Positions 6,107 through 14,405 of a stretch of 47,936 nt of DNA are shown one piece after another (the stretch's first letter is position 1; each line of letters starts with the position of its first letter). A program made the translations under genes and the position numbers. The stretch covers positions 1 to 47,936 of IMG/VR virus record IMGVR_UViG_3300009788_000140; one strand, given 5' to 3'. The notes beneath the pieces are model-generated. The model was not told the origin of the DNA. It saw only the letters and a program-made list of their open reading frames with translations, and searched no databases. The stretch comes from a virus.

Positions 6107-6866
6107 AATGCTTGAGTCGGCAGATGACCGGCTAGAAATTATCCGTGACATCACACAGGTCACGCCCTATTACAACAACCCGCACATGTTGCGCCTGCAT
6201 CTTGAGAACTGGGCCGAATATCCTTTAGAAGTGTGGGAACATTTCAAGGTTATTATCGTTGACGACGGCTCCAAGTCGTACACCGCCCAAAGCATACTCA
6301 CCGATGCCCACCCACGACTGAAAGCGCGTATACGTTTGTTCCGTGTGTTGGAAGACATCCCATGGAACCAGCACGGCGCTCGCAACCTCGGTGCGGAGAT
6401 GGCTGACGACGGTTGGCTTTGGGTAGCCGACATGGATCGCATCGTTCTGTACCCACACATGCGTATGGCAATGGCTGCAAGACTGCTCCCCAAGCCGTAC
6501 GTTTCGCGTGGCATGGACCGCCGCAAGTATTTATCAAAGGTTGATCCACCGAAGATGACCAACCAATTTTTTATACCTAAACAGGTATATTGGGAAGCTG
6601 GTGGATACGACGAATGGTATAGTGGTACGTACGGTGGAGACTTCGAGTTTCTTGAAGCGATGGAAGCCGTCTCCGGGCCGATGACGTACATGCCCGGCGT
6701 GTACCATTTTCGGTACAGCCGTCACGTAGTTGAGGATGCAACAACTGACCTCGACCGCGATGCATACTGGAAGCCTCACGTGCAAAAAGCGCGAGAGAAA
6801 AAAGCTGCCGGTGGGCAGATGATGGTTAAGCCAATTAACTTCCAATGGGAGGAAGTACAGTTATGA
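6096..6866 (+). CDS. Family 2-like glycosyltransferase (GT-A fold)
   Basis: A 256-aa protein; Shine-Dalgarno GAGGAG precedes ATG 6096. It shows the GT-A pattern: FKVIIVDDGSKS (residues 50-61) as nucleotide-binding strand and loop, GARNLGAE (94-101), the metal-binding-like DMD at 112-114, and AGGYDEWYSGTYGGDFEF (168-185), which corresponds to the acceptor/catalytic-base end of GT2 enzymes. It probably transfers a sugar from a nucleotide-sugar donor. No membrane span is present, so it is cytosolic. It sits between the ATP-grasp and methyltransferase genes with coupled overlaps. The acceptor (DNA base, virion protein or small molecule) cannot be told. Confidence 0.75.
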   Translation: MGRRMLESADDRLEIIRDITQVTPYYNNPHMLRLHLENWAEYPLEVWEHFKVIIVDDGSKSYTAQSILTDAHPRLKARIRLFRVLEDIPWNQHGARNLGAEMADDGWLWVADMDRIVLYPHMRMAMAARLLPKPYVSRGMDRRKYLSKVDPPKMTNQFFIPKQVYWEAGGYDEWYSGTYGGDFEFLEAMEAVSGPMTYMPGVYHFRYSRHVVEDATTDLDRDAYWKPHVQKAREKKAAGGQMMVKPINFQWEEVQL

Positions 6867-7417
6867 AACATTTTTACCGGGACATTCAGGGGTGGTCTTC
6901 GTTCGTTTTCTTGTATGGCGAGGAAGTTGCTAAGGCCGACGATGGTGCAATTTTTGTCGAGGTAGGTGCATGGAAAGGTAAGTCAACCGCGTTCATGGCC
7001 GTTGAAATTATCAACAGTGGTAAGGACATCGAGTTCCATACCTTTGACACTTTCAAAGGCTCTGATGAGAAGTTGCATCACGCCGATGTAGCGATTCAGC
7101 AGGGTACTCTGGAGGAAGATTTTCGTCGCAACATTCGTGACGTTGCAAGATACGTGAACGTGCACGTCGGTGACTCATCGAAATGTGCAGCCCAGTTTAA
7201 GAACAACTCCATCGATTTCATCTTCCTCGACGGTGATCACACCGAGGAAGGGGTGACGGCTGATTTAGAGGCATGGTGGCCGAAGTTGAAGCCCGGTTGT
7301 CGCATGGGCGGTGATGACATTCGATGGAAATCTGTCCTCCGCGCAGTTGAGAAGTTCTTTGCCTGCACGCCGCACATGACGGCAAACGGGAAACACTGGT
7401 GGATGGTAAAGACGTAA
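6863..7417 (+). CDS. Class I SAM methyltransferase (Methyltransf_24-like)
   Basis: The start is the ATG at 6863 in an ATGA overlap, with GGAGG ten bases upstream. The 184-aa product has motif I FVEVGAWKGKST (residues 31-42) for SAM binding, FHTFDTF (58-64), HVGDSSK (101-107), and FLDGDHTEEGV (121-131), which is characteristic of the Methyltransf_24 group that methylates sugars or small molecules and accompanies glycosyltransferases. Gly-Asp-Asp near 150 ends the core. It probably methylates the sugar or product made by the neighbouring enzymes. No DNA-methyltransferase motif (such as DPPY or a Pro-Cys motif) is seen. Confidence 0.8.
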   Translation: MKHFYRDIQGWSSFVFLYGEEVAKADDGAIFVEVGAWKGKSTAFMAVEIINSGKDIEFHTFDTFKGSDEKLHHADVAIQQGTLEEDFRRNIRDVARYVNVHVGDSSKCAAQFKNNSIDFIFLDGDHTEEGVTADLEAWWPKLKPGCRMGGDDIRWKSVLRAVEKFFACTPHMTANGKHWWMVKT

Positions 7418-8130
7418 TGCTGCGAGTAATCTGCTGGAAGTGGAAACCCCAAAACCCTGAATTTAGGAGTACCTTCAATGCACAGGCTGTTAACACGCTT
7501 CGCAATATGGTGGAGCGACACTATCACCGCGATTTCGAGTTGGTTTGTTTTACCGACGATCCTGCTGGCATTGATCCTCGGATTCGTACTATCCCCGTTT
7601 GGGATACTTATGCGAATCTTACTTCTCCCCTTGGTGATAGCTACCCTTCTTGTTACCGCCGTTTGCTTGCTTTCCGCAGTGATATGCAAGAAATTGTGGG
7701 AGGGCGCTTTGTCTCTATGGACTTGGATTGTGTCATTACGGGCGACATAACCCCGCTCTGGGATCGAACCGAGGACTTCATCATCTGGCACGCCGAAACG
7801 CGGAACACTCCGTACAACGGATCGATGTGGATGATGGACCCCGGCGCACGCGAGATCGTGTACGACTTGTTCGATCCGCTGACCTCTCCGCTCCTGACTC
7901 GTGAGTTGGATTTATGCGGTTCGGACCAAGCATGGATCGCACATATCCTCGGTCCCGATGAAGCGACGTGGGATAAGGACGATGGCATATATGTTTGGCG
8001 TACACATTTGAGGAATCGATTGTGGCAGCTTCCGATGGATGCGCGTATTGTGTTCTTCCAAGGCAAGGAAGACCCATGGGATCAGTCGGCCATTGACAAG
8101 GCTCCATGGATTCTGGAGCACCATAAATGA
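7417..8130 (+). CDS. Glycosyltransferase-like protein with DxD motif
   Basis: The ATG at 7417 forms TAATG with the preceding stop; a start at 7399 is possible but less coupled. The 237-aa product begins with a strand MLRVICWKW, then FELVCFTDDP (residues 40-49), SCYRRLLAFR (78-87), and FVSMDLDCVITGD (98-110), where DLD at 102-104 fits the nucleotide-sugar/metal motif of GT8-like GT-A enzymes. Later YNGSMWMMDPG (133-143) matches the acceptor-side region. It completes the four-gene cassette and overlaps terL by ATGA, so the cassette is co-transcribed with packaging genes. Confidence 0.65.
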   Translation: MLRVICWKWKPQNPEFRSTFNAQAVNTLRNMVERHYHRDFELVCFTDDPAGIDPRIRTIPVWDTYANLTSPLGDSYPSCYRRLLAFRSDMQEIVGGRFVSMDLDCVITGDITPLWDRTEDFIIWHAETRNTPYNGSMWMMDPGAREIVYDLFDPLTSPLLTRELDLCGSDQAWIAHILGPDEATWDKDDGIYVWRTHLRNRLWQLPMDARIVFFQGKEDPWDQSAIDKAPWILEHHK

Positions 8131-9545
8131 GTGAGATCAACGAACACACATTGGACTTTGTAACTCCACCGACGATTGGCAAGTTCATGCTTGACGATTC
8201 GTTCGTACGTCTCATTATGGGACCAGTCGGAAGTGGCAAGTCTGCTGGATGCTTCATGGAGTTATTACGGAGAGCGCGTCTACAAGAGCCGGATAGGAAA
8301 GGTGTGCGCCGCACGCGCATGGCGATCGTCCGAAACACTTTGCAACAGCTACGCCAAACCTGTATGGCCGACATTGATATGTGGCTGAACCCCATCGCCC
8401 ATTACCGAACTACCGACGCAACTATACAAGTGCGGTTTCCCCTCGGAGATGGTACGCGTGTTGAGAGTGACTGGATGCTCATCCCCCTTGATACCAAGGC
8501 CGACCAACAGCGACTCCTGTCGCTCAACTTGACCGGCGCATGGGTGTCTGAGTTTCGTGAGATTGACCTTAGTCTTATCTCTGCCCTCTCTGGACGTCTT
8601 GGGCGCTTCCCCTCGAAGGCGGTTGCACATCCGACATGGTTCGGTATCGTCGCCGAGACAAACCCACCTGATGAAGACTCAGAGTGGTACACGGCACTTG
8701 AAATCGATAGGCCACCCAACTGGGCGTTTTACAAGCAGCCCGGTGGTATGTCAAAGGAAGCGGAGAATGTCGAGAATCTGCCGGATGATTACTACCCGAA
8801 TTTGCTCGCAAATAACAACTCTGATTGGTCGGATATTCATGTACATGCGCAGTACGGAAAGTCCCTTGGTGGTCAGGCTGTTTTCCGTGCGTCGTTTATA
8901 CCGGATTTCCATATTGTCGATCACGAGGAGCTTCTACTCGTCGATGACCTACCGATAATGATCGGGCAGGACTTTGGTCGAACCCCGGCATCGTTGATCG
9001 GACAGATCGATAACAGGGGGCGACTCGTTGTGCATGACGAACTAACGTCCGAAGACATGGGTATTGAGCAGTTTATTACAAAGCTGCTTCGCCCGTTGTT
9101 AGCGTCAGAAAAGTATTTAGGTCGTCGTATCTTTATGGTGGGCGATCCGAAAGGCCGGGACAAGTCACAGGTGAATGAGGATTCCCCATTCGATGTTTTA
9201 ACGCGATTAGGGTTCGATGTGCACGCCGCCCCAACGAACTACATTGACCCGCGTTTGCGTGCAGTCGAGCAACTTCTCCTGCACCAAGTTGACGGTGGCC
9301 CGATGCTCATCATAAGCGACGAATGCACTGTAACGAACACTGCGATGAAGTATTGGTATCGATACCGGAGAAAGCAGACCGGTGTGTTGGAAGACAAGCC
9401 AGAGAAAACGCACCCATGGTCAGACGTCGCTGACTGTTTGCAGTACATGGCGTTGTCGACCAACGCGAACTATCTGGGTGTGATCATGGCCCTTATGAAC
9501 CCCAGACCGAAACGGCAAGTGCCGAACAAAGTAGGCTGGACTTAG
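8127..9545 (+). CDS. terL: Terminase large subunit
   Basis: A 472-aa packaging motor. The ATPase half has Walker A GPVGSGKS (residues 32-39), an adenine-side segment with RNTLQQLR, and a Walker B-like AWVSEFRE (138-145). The nuclease half has GQDFGRTPAS (280-289) with Asp282, VGDPKG with Asp340 and DVADCLQYM with Asp433/436, the three acidic positions of the RNase H-like fold. It translocates DNA into the prohead and cuts the concatemer. It starts in an ATGA overlap after the modification cassette. The gene after it lies on the opposite strand, which is unusual; the two stop codons overlap. Confidence 0.92.
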   Translation: MSEINEHTLDFVTPPTIGKFMLDDSFVRLIMGPVGSGKSAGCFMELLRRARLQEPDRKGVRRTRMAIVRNTLQQLRQTCMADIDMWLNPIAHYRTTDATIQVRFPLGDGTRVESDWMLIPLDTKADQQRLLSLNLTGAWVSEFREIDLSLISALSGRLGRFPSKAVAHPTWFGIVAETNPPDEDSEWYTALEIDRPPNWAFYKQPGGMSKEAENVENLPDDYYPNLLANNNSDWSDIHVHAQYGKSLGGQAVFRASFIPDFHIVDHEELLLVDDLPIMIGQDFGRTPASLIGQIDNRGRLVVHDELTSEDMGIEQFITKLLRPLLASEKYLGRRIFMVGDPKGRDKSQVNEDSPFDVLTRLGFDVHAAPTNYIDPRLRAVEQLLLHQVDGGPMLIISDECTVTNTAMKYWYRYRRKQTGVLEDKPEKTHPWSDVADCLQYMALSTNANYLGVIMALMNPRPKRQVPNKVGWT

Positions 9546-10035
9546 GGCTTGTGTTCGATCACTTCACCCTCGATCCGAACGCCCTCACCCGTGTTGATAT
9601 GGATAGCGACGTTGAACCCACCACCTTGGTTTCCACCACCTTCCTGTTGCCGCTGAGTGCGACCGGCTAATACGGTAAGTTGCTTCACAGTATCTAAGAT
9701 AGATTGGGTGCTCGCATCTGTACGGGACATTATCTTATGGAGGATTGGGAGGCTTTCTTCAAGGAGAATCTCAGCCTTCTTGTGATTCGCTTCCCTGCGT
9801 TGGCATCCCCTGAAAACGCAAGCGTTGCTTCCTGCATCATGGACACAAATGTGGGGTTGACTTTTAGGCGTTCCCATTGAGGAGCCGTGATGTCATACCG
9901 TTCACAGGCCGATTTCGCATCACACAGCCCTGCTGCTATTTCCATACATATGAGGGGGGAAAGGTGTTTGAGGTCCAGAATGGTATCCTCTGGGACTATA
10001 TCTGTCGTCATTTTTTTGATACTCTTGGTTGACAC
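9542..10035 (-). CDS. Small-terminase-like protein on the opposite strand, frame broken
   Basis: No plus-strand gene fills 9546-10064; the coding signal is on the minus strand in two frames. The first frame (10035-9730, GTG start or ATG at 10011) encodes a helical region with IAAGLCDAKSACERYDI and QWERLKVNPTF, like the helix-turn-helix part of small terminases. The natural continuation, KKAEILLEESLPILHKIM and a Gly-rich, beta C terminus ending IEGEVIEHKP, is in the -1 frame down to 9542. One extra G in the GGG run (CCC at 9793-9795 on the plus strand) would join them cleanly. I see no standard slippery heptamer, so a real indel or a sequence error is more likely than programmed shifting. The predicted intact product is about 164 aa. 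Its place between terL and portal supports a packaging role. Confidence 0.55.
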
Positions 10036-10057
10036 AGACGCAGGATAGCAGCAAAAT
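10029..10057 (+). promoter_or_regulatory. Possible internal promoter before the portal gene
   Basis: TTGACA (10029-10034) and CAAAAT (10052-10057) are 17 bases apart. The -35 is perfect; the -10 matches four of six positions. A promoter here would restart rightward transcription after the opposite-strand gene. Transcription would begin almost at the ATG at 10065, leaving no leader, which weakens the case. Confidence 0.25.
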
Positions 10058-10064
10058 CCCTATC

Positions 10065-12221
10065 ATGGCTACAGGTAATCAATTTGGCATTCCCGAGCAA
10101 CCCCAGTCTCCCGGCATAAACATGCAGGGGAAAGGCTTGCTACGCGTTATCACCAACTCTGAATTGCAGGCCCAAGAAGACGCAGATGTCGAAGCCGAGC
10201 GTCAAATTGCGGAACTGGAACAGCAGGGAGTCGAACATGCGTTGGCTTCCTATGTCCGTAGTTGTATGTCAGACATGCGTAATTTCCGTAACTCGCAGGG
10301 TATTTCCGAGCGCCTGCTCGCCGCCCTCCGCACTTATAAAGGGGAGTACGACCAGACTACATTGAAGGCCATCCAAGAGTTTGGAGGCAGTGAGGTCTAT
10401 GCCAGAGTGACATCCACAAAATGTCGCGCCGCCACTGCGCTCCTTCGTGACGTTTATCTCGGTGCCGATCGTCCATGGGACATCGAACCGACCCCACACC
10501 CCGCCATCCCCAAAGAAGTTGATCAGGATATTCAGTCGCTTGTCAATGTTGAAGTCGGTACGATGATGCAGGCGAATGTTCCCGTCGACCCACAGGCTAT
10601 TGCGGATCGTGTTTCGGTGCTTCGCAAGCAGGCCGAACGCGCTTCCAAGAAGGTGGCTGTCGAGGAAGCGGATCGAGCGGGGGAGCGTCTTGATGACATG
10701 CTCACAGAAGGTGGTTTTTACGAAGCCTTTGCTGAGTTCCTGATTGATCTTCCAATTTTTCCGTACGCTGTAATTAAAGGGCCAGTTGTGCGCCGCAAGG
10801 AGCAGACTAAGTGGGTGGACGGCCAACCGCAGCGTGTGAGCGAGCCCAAGATGTTTTGGAATCGTGTTTCCCCATTCGACCTGTATTGGTCGCCCGGTGC
10901 CTCTCACGTGAAACAAGCCGATTTTGTCGAGCGAATTCAATTATCCAGAGCGGAGCTTTCTCAGTGCAAAGGATTACCGGGCTATAACAACGACGCACTC
11001 GATGCAGTGCTTGATGCTTCGTACTCAGAGGGTTTCCATGAGTGGTGGGACACCATTGACACTGAACGCAAGCAGATGGAGGACCGGGAACGGTGGACCA
11101 GAAGCTCAAGCAATCTGATCGACACGGCAGAGTTTACCGGATATGTATCGGGTAAAATCCTACGTGAATGGGGTAAGACAGAGCAGGAAGTTCCCGACGC
11201 ACTGCAAGAGTATTTCGTCACAGCGTGGTTGGTCGATCGCTGGGTCATCAAGGTTCAGTTGAACCCGACCACGAACAATCGACCGCCCTACTATATTTCC
11301 AGCTTTGAGAAAATTCCCGGCGCGATGATCGGTGATGGATTGCCAGATTTACTCGAAGACGTCCAAGCAATATGTAATGCTTCTGTCCGTGCGTTGGTGA
11401 ATAACGCCAGCATTGCATCGGGTCCACAAGTTGTTATTAACGACAAGGTACTCGATCCCACTGAGAACGATAACCTGTATCCATGGAAGCGGTGGCATGT
11501 GAATTATGATCCGTCGCTCGCTGCCTCTGGTAACAAACCAATTGAGTTTTTCCAGCCGAAGATGAACGCCCCAGAGTTGCTTGGTATCTACGAGAAGTGG
11601 AATACGATGGGCGACGAGATTTCTGCGATTCCCCGCTACATGACTGGCAACGAGAAGGTCGGTGGTGCGGGACGAACTGCGTCTGGTTTGGCTATGCTTA
11701 TGGGCAACGCCAGCAAGACACTCCAGAACGTCGCTGCCTCTGTTGACCGTGATGTCATCGAGCCGCTTTTGTATGAGCTTTTTGATATGGTGATGCACAC
11801 CCAACCGGGTGTTTTCAAGGGCGATGAACTCATCGTCGTGAAGGGCGTCAACCATGCTGTCAAGCGCGAACAGGATCGGATGCGACAACTTGAATTCCTG
11901 CAACTCACAGCGAACCCGATTGATCAAGCGATCATGGGACCAGTTGGCCGAGCGAACATCCTGCGCAGTGTCGCCGATAACCTCGGCTTGGAGCACGAGC
12001 GCACTATCCCGGATGATGAGGAGCTTCGTGCGCAGATTGAGCAGCAACAGCAGGCTGCGCAAATGCAAGCTGCTGCCGCGAATCGCGGTGGCGGTGGCAA
12101 TGATCCACAAAATACACCCGGCCCCAAGAATGAGCGGGCTGGGCCTGAAGCAGCCAGAGAGGAAGTGGAGGGAGACTTCACAGGCCCTACTGGTAGGCCC
12201 GGAATGAGGGCGGGAGGCTAG
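10065..12221 (+). CDS. Portal protein
   Basis: A protein of 718 aa from the ATG at 10065 (a TTG at 10029 would add 12 residues and overlap the minus-strand gene). Size, composition and position right after terL and before scaffold and capsid genes match the large portals of podoviruses. Recognisable portions are a helical N terminus, an acidic/aromatic core with FWNRVSPFDLYWSPGA (about residues 264-279), the region GDGLPDLLEDVQAICN, and a long C-terminal helix with a Gln-rich stretch. The C terminus is disordered and Gly/Pro-rich. Twelve copies would form the DNA channel at one capsid vertex, docking terminase and later the tail. Confidence 0.85.
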   Translation: MATGNQFGIPEQPQSPGINMQGKGLLRVITNSELQAQEDADVEAERQIAELEQQGVEHALASYVRSCMSDMRNFRNSQGISERLLAALRTYKGEYDQTTLKAIQEFGGSEVYARVTSTKCRAATALLRDVYLGADRPWDIEPTPHPAIPKEVDQDIQSLVNVEVGTMMQANVPVDPQAIADRVSVLRKQAERASKKVAVEEADRAGERLDDMLTEGGFYEAFAEFLIDLPIFPYAVIKGPVVRRKEQTKWVDGQPQRVSEPKMFWNRVSPFDLYWSPGASHVKQADFVERIQLSRAELSQCKGLPGYNNDALDAVLDASYSEGFHEWWDTIDTERKQMEDRERWTRSSSNLIDTAEFTGYVSGKILREWGKTEQEVPDALQEYFVTAWLVDRWVIKVQLNPTTNNRPPYYISSFEKIPGAMIGDGLPDLLEDVQAICNASVRALVNNASIASGPQVVINDKVLDPTENDNLYPWKRWHVNYDPSLAASGNKPIEFFQPKMNAPELLGIYEKWNTMGDEISAIPRYMTGNEKVGGAGRTASGLAMLMGNASKTLQNVAASVDRDVIEPLLYELFDMVMHTQPGVFKGDELIVVKGVNHAVKREQDRMRQLEFLQLTANPIDQAIMGPVGRANILRSVADNLGLEHERTIPDDEELRAQIEQQQQAAQMQAAAANRGGGGNDPQNTPGPKNERAGPEAAREEVEGDFTGPTGRPGMRAGG

Positions 12222-12222
12222 C

Positions 12223-12540
12223 ATGGTTTGCAAAGTCCATAAGTACGCCGATGGTGGCAAAGTTGTGAAGCGCGAGACGAATCTCAAGCCGCACGTTCCG
12301 CCAAGGCGTAAGTCGCCGATTCTTGAGAAAGCTGGTGATCCCGGTGGCCCCCATACCCCCGGTGCCAAAGCGAAACGAAAGAAGGCGAAGGGGAAGAAGA
12401 TGGCTGACGGTGGTAAGGTCGGTAGGAAGTCCTCGAAGAAGAAGCCTAAGCCGAGTATGCTCGGAACTGGCATGGCTGCTAAGGCTGGGGAGGCACTTCG
12501 GGACACACGTGCTAAACAAATGAAAGACCTTGGCATTTGA
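12223..12540 (+). CDS. Small very basic protein with ADGG motifs
   Basis: A 105-aa protein one base after the portal stop, with GGGAGG before ATG. It is extremely Lys/Arg-rich and probably disordered. Two short repeats, KYADGGKV (residues 7-14) and KMADGGKV (59-66), frame the basic middle. Related ADGG peptides occur in the two ejection-type proteins at 26746 and 27807. A basic virion protein that binds DNA or the inside of the capsid is a fair guess. No enzyme motif is present. Confidence 0.65.
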   Translation: MVCKVHKYADGGKVVKRETNLKPHVPPRRKSPILEKAGDPGGPHTPGAKAKRKKAKGKKMADGGKVGRKSSKKKPKPSMLGTGMAAKAGEALRDTRAKQMKDLGI

Positions 12541-12546
12541 TATTCA

Positions 12547-12563
12547 TGCTGATACTATCAGCA
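12547..12563. repeat. Small perfect inverted repeat
   Basis: TGCTGAT-ACT-ATCAGCA, 7-bp arms with a 3-base centre, in the short gap between two small head-region genes. It could fold as a weak hairpin in mRNA or bind a dimeric protein. No U tract follows, so it is not a terminator. Confidence 0.4.
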
Positions 12564-12594
12564 CCGTACGCAACGCATCTATGGAGATGAGGAA

Positions 12595-12801
12595 ATGAAA
12601 AATTCAACGCACAGCGGTAAAGGCAAGGGGTGGGGCAGTCTCACCAAGCAGCCGAAAGCCGAAACTTTGGTTGGTCCTAGCTCTGGCGAAGGCCATAGCG
12701 GTTCGCCGTCGAGCAAGTTTATCGGCGCAACGAAAGGCAACACTGATCTCCCCTGCAATCGCACCAGTGGTGTGAAACAGGGCGGCTACGCAGGTTCCTA
12801 A
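12595..12801 (+). CDS. Hypothetical small Gly/Ser-rich protein
   Basis: A 68-aa protein with a GATGAGG Shine-Dalgarno region before ATG. It is rich in Gly, Ser, Lys and Thr and is probably disordered. It lies in the portal-scaffold interval where podophages often carry small, fast-evolving head genes. No family is recognised. Confidence 0.6.
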   Translation: MKNSTHSGKGKGWGSLTKQPKAETLVGPSSGEGHSGSPSSKFIGATKGNTDLPCNRTSGVKQGGYAGS

Positions 12802-12802
12802 C

Positions 12803-13009
12803 GTGAAGGCACCAAAGCCAAAACAAAAGAGCCTGACTAGACGTCGGCTGGCGAAGATTGACGGAGTAAAGGACGTGAAAATCGGACGTGCCTCTGTCGA
12901 AGCTCGCGAGCAGGGCAACGCGCACGTCACGGGTCAAGGGGTTGACCGTGACGATTCTGGAATGAGTGATGTGGAGGAACGTCAGAAACGCCATGGCTTC
13001 CTATATTGA
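12803..13009 (+). CDS. Hypothetical small basic protein, GTG start
   Basis: A 68-aa protein starting at GTG one base after the previous stop. The N terminus is basic (KAPKPKQKSLTRRR); the remainder is mixed-charge and probably helical. It ends in a TTGA overlap with the next gene. No family is recognised. Confidence 0.55.
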   Translation: MKAPKPKQKSLTRRRLAKIDGVKDVKIGRASVEAREQGNAHVTGQGVDRDDSGMSDVEERQKRHGFLY

Positions 13010-13242
13010 AACCCACTCCTGAAGTAGTCCAATCCCTCGTGAACCTCAGAGTCTCCCCGGACTTTGAGGTTATTGTGCAGTTCCTCCGTGCCGAGCGTGA
13101 AGAAGCTCGCGACAACTGCGAAACCATCCCCGATGGCGTAAAGCTCTGGCGCGAGCAAGGCCGTGCAGGATTCCTAAAAGATTTCCTCGAACTGGACGAG
13201 AAATCAGCAGCAACCCTCCAGAAATTCAAATCCAACTTATAA
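13006..13242 (+). CDS. Conserved small head-region protein, TTG start
   Basis: A 78-aa helical protein starting at TTG in a TTGA overlap. It has LVNLRVSPDFEVIVQFL (residues 11-27) followed by a charged helix and LWREQGRAGFLKDFLEL (about 47-63). This resembles short proteins often found between portal and scaffold genes in podophages, where each copy has a short helical hairpin. The role is unknown; an assembly or DNA-end function is possible. Confidence 0.65.
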   Translation: MKPTPEVVQSLVNLRVSPDFEVIVQFLRAEREEARDNCETIPDGVKLWREQGRAGFLKDFLELDEKSAATLQKFKSNL

Positions 13243-13256
13243 CAAGGTGAATACAC

Positions 13257-14378
13257 ATGGCTAACGAACATCACGAAAATGTGCTCCCGCCCGCGATACA
13301 AGCGCAAGTGGACGCAGCAGACAAAATCATTGCCGACATGAATCTGGACCCGAACGCTCCACCGGCTCCTGATCCCGCACCGGCACCAGCCCCAGCCCCA
13401 GCCCCAGCCCCGGCACCTGCACCTGCACCTGCACCGGCACCGGCACCGGCACCTGCCCCGGCACCAGCACCAGCACCGGCACCTGCACCGGACCCAAATG
13501 ACCGGAAAGACTGGAAGCAGATGTACAGTGTCCTGAAGGGTAAGTACGACGCGGAAGTTCCACGCCTCCACGATGACATTCGCAACTCGAACAACGCTAT
13601 GCGCGGTTTGCAGGAGCAACTGGGTACGTTGCAGGCAACGGTCGCCGCGATGAAAGAGGTAAATAAGACGCCTCCAACGCCGCCTGCCCCCCTCGTCACC
13701 GATGAGGAAAGGGAGCAGTTTGGCCCGGACCTGATCGATGTTGTTGGCCGCGCTGCGCAAGAAGCTGTTCGACCTTACGTTGACCAGAGGGTCAGCGAGG
13801 TTGCTGCCAGTGTCACACAGGTGCAAGAAAGTGCTTCCCATCTTGAAACAGGTGTGGCAGAATCAAATCGTATTAGGTTGTACGAACGGTTGCATATCGC
13901 TGTCCCCGGATGGGACGTCGTTAACAAAGACCCAGTTTTTGTGACATGGCTTGGCGAAACTGACCAATATACCGGCCAGTTAAGAGGGAACCTGCTTCGT
14001 GCAGCATTTGAGCGCAACGACTCCGAAAGAGTCATTGCATTTTTTAAGGGCTTTCAAAAAGAACACGCAGTTGTTGTACCTGACCCTGACCCCGCTGCTC
14101 TGGTAGTTGACCCAGCCAATCCACCGGCTGAACTGACACCAGAACCACAGCAAACGTTGGAAGAATTGGTGGCTCCCGGAACGCCTAAAACCGGGACAAC
14201 TGGCGCTCACGATGAAGCTAATGGTCGAATCTGGACCCAAACTGATATTGAGGAGTTTTACGCGTACAAGAACGAATTCATCAAGAAGAACCCCAACCGG
14301 GAACTCCCTGATGATGTAGTAGCTCTCGAAAGAGACTTGTTCGCGGCTCAGACAGATGGGAAGGGAAGGATTCGGTAA
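13257..14378 (+). CDS. Scaffolding protein candidate with long Pro-Ala repeat
   Basis: A 373-aa protein immediately upstream of the capsid gene, the usual place for a scaffold. Residues 38-79 are almost pure alternating Pro-Ala, flanked by DPN and DPNDRK. Residues 85-200 form a probable coiled coil (MRGLQEQLGTLQATVAAM at about 118-135). The C-terminal third is mixed charge and helical, as in scaffold domains that contact coat protein. It would guide prohead assembly and then exit or be degraded. Function is assigned by position, length and coiled-coil character, not by a motif. Confidence 0.7.
   Translation: MANEHHENVLPPAIQAQVDAADKIIADMNLDPNAPPAPDPAPAPAPAPAPAPAPAPAPAPAPAPAPAPAPAPAPAPAPDPNDRKDWKQMYSVLKGKYDAEVPRLHDDIRNSNNAMRGLQEQLGTLQATVAAMKEVNKTPPTPPAPLVTDEEREQFGPDLIDVVGRAAQEAVRPYVDQRVSEVAASVTQVQESASHLETGVAESNRIRLYERLHIAVPGWDVVNKDPVFVTWLGETDQYTGQLRGNLLRAAFERNDSERVIAFFKGFQKEHAVVVPDPDPAALVVDPANPPAELTPEPQQTLEELVAPGTPKTGTTGAHDEANGRIWTQTDIEEFYAYKNEFIKKNPNRELPDDVVALERDLFAAQTDGKGRIR
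13376..13491 (+). repeat. Degenerate hexanucleotide repeat (Pro-Ala linker)
   Basis: About twenty near-identical 6-base units of the type GCACCG, GCACCT, GCCCCA or GCACCA encode alternating Ala-Pro. Third-base variation shows the repeat is selected as protein. It probably expands or shrinks by slippage. Confidence 0.85.
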
Positions 14379-14405
14379 TTATCGTAATTTTTCAGGAGCA
14401 CCACC

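Noticed and set aside
9542-9877. A separate minus-strand gene starting at ATG 9877
   Set aside because: No Shine-Dalgarno sequence, and its first 35 residues overlap the better-looking first frame; only its C-terminal part looks native, so I treat the two frames as one broken gene.
12547-12563. Hairpin in the gap between small head genes as a terminator
   Set aside because: AT-rich 7-bp stem with no U tract; kept only as an inverted repeat.
13271-13699. A long minus-strand frame rich in Gly-Ala
   Set aside because: It is the complement of the Pro-Ala repeat of the scaffold gene; repeats of this kind keep several frames open.
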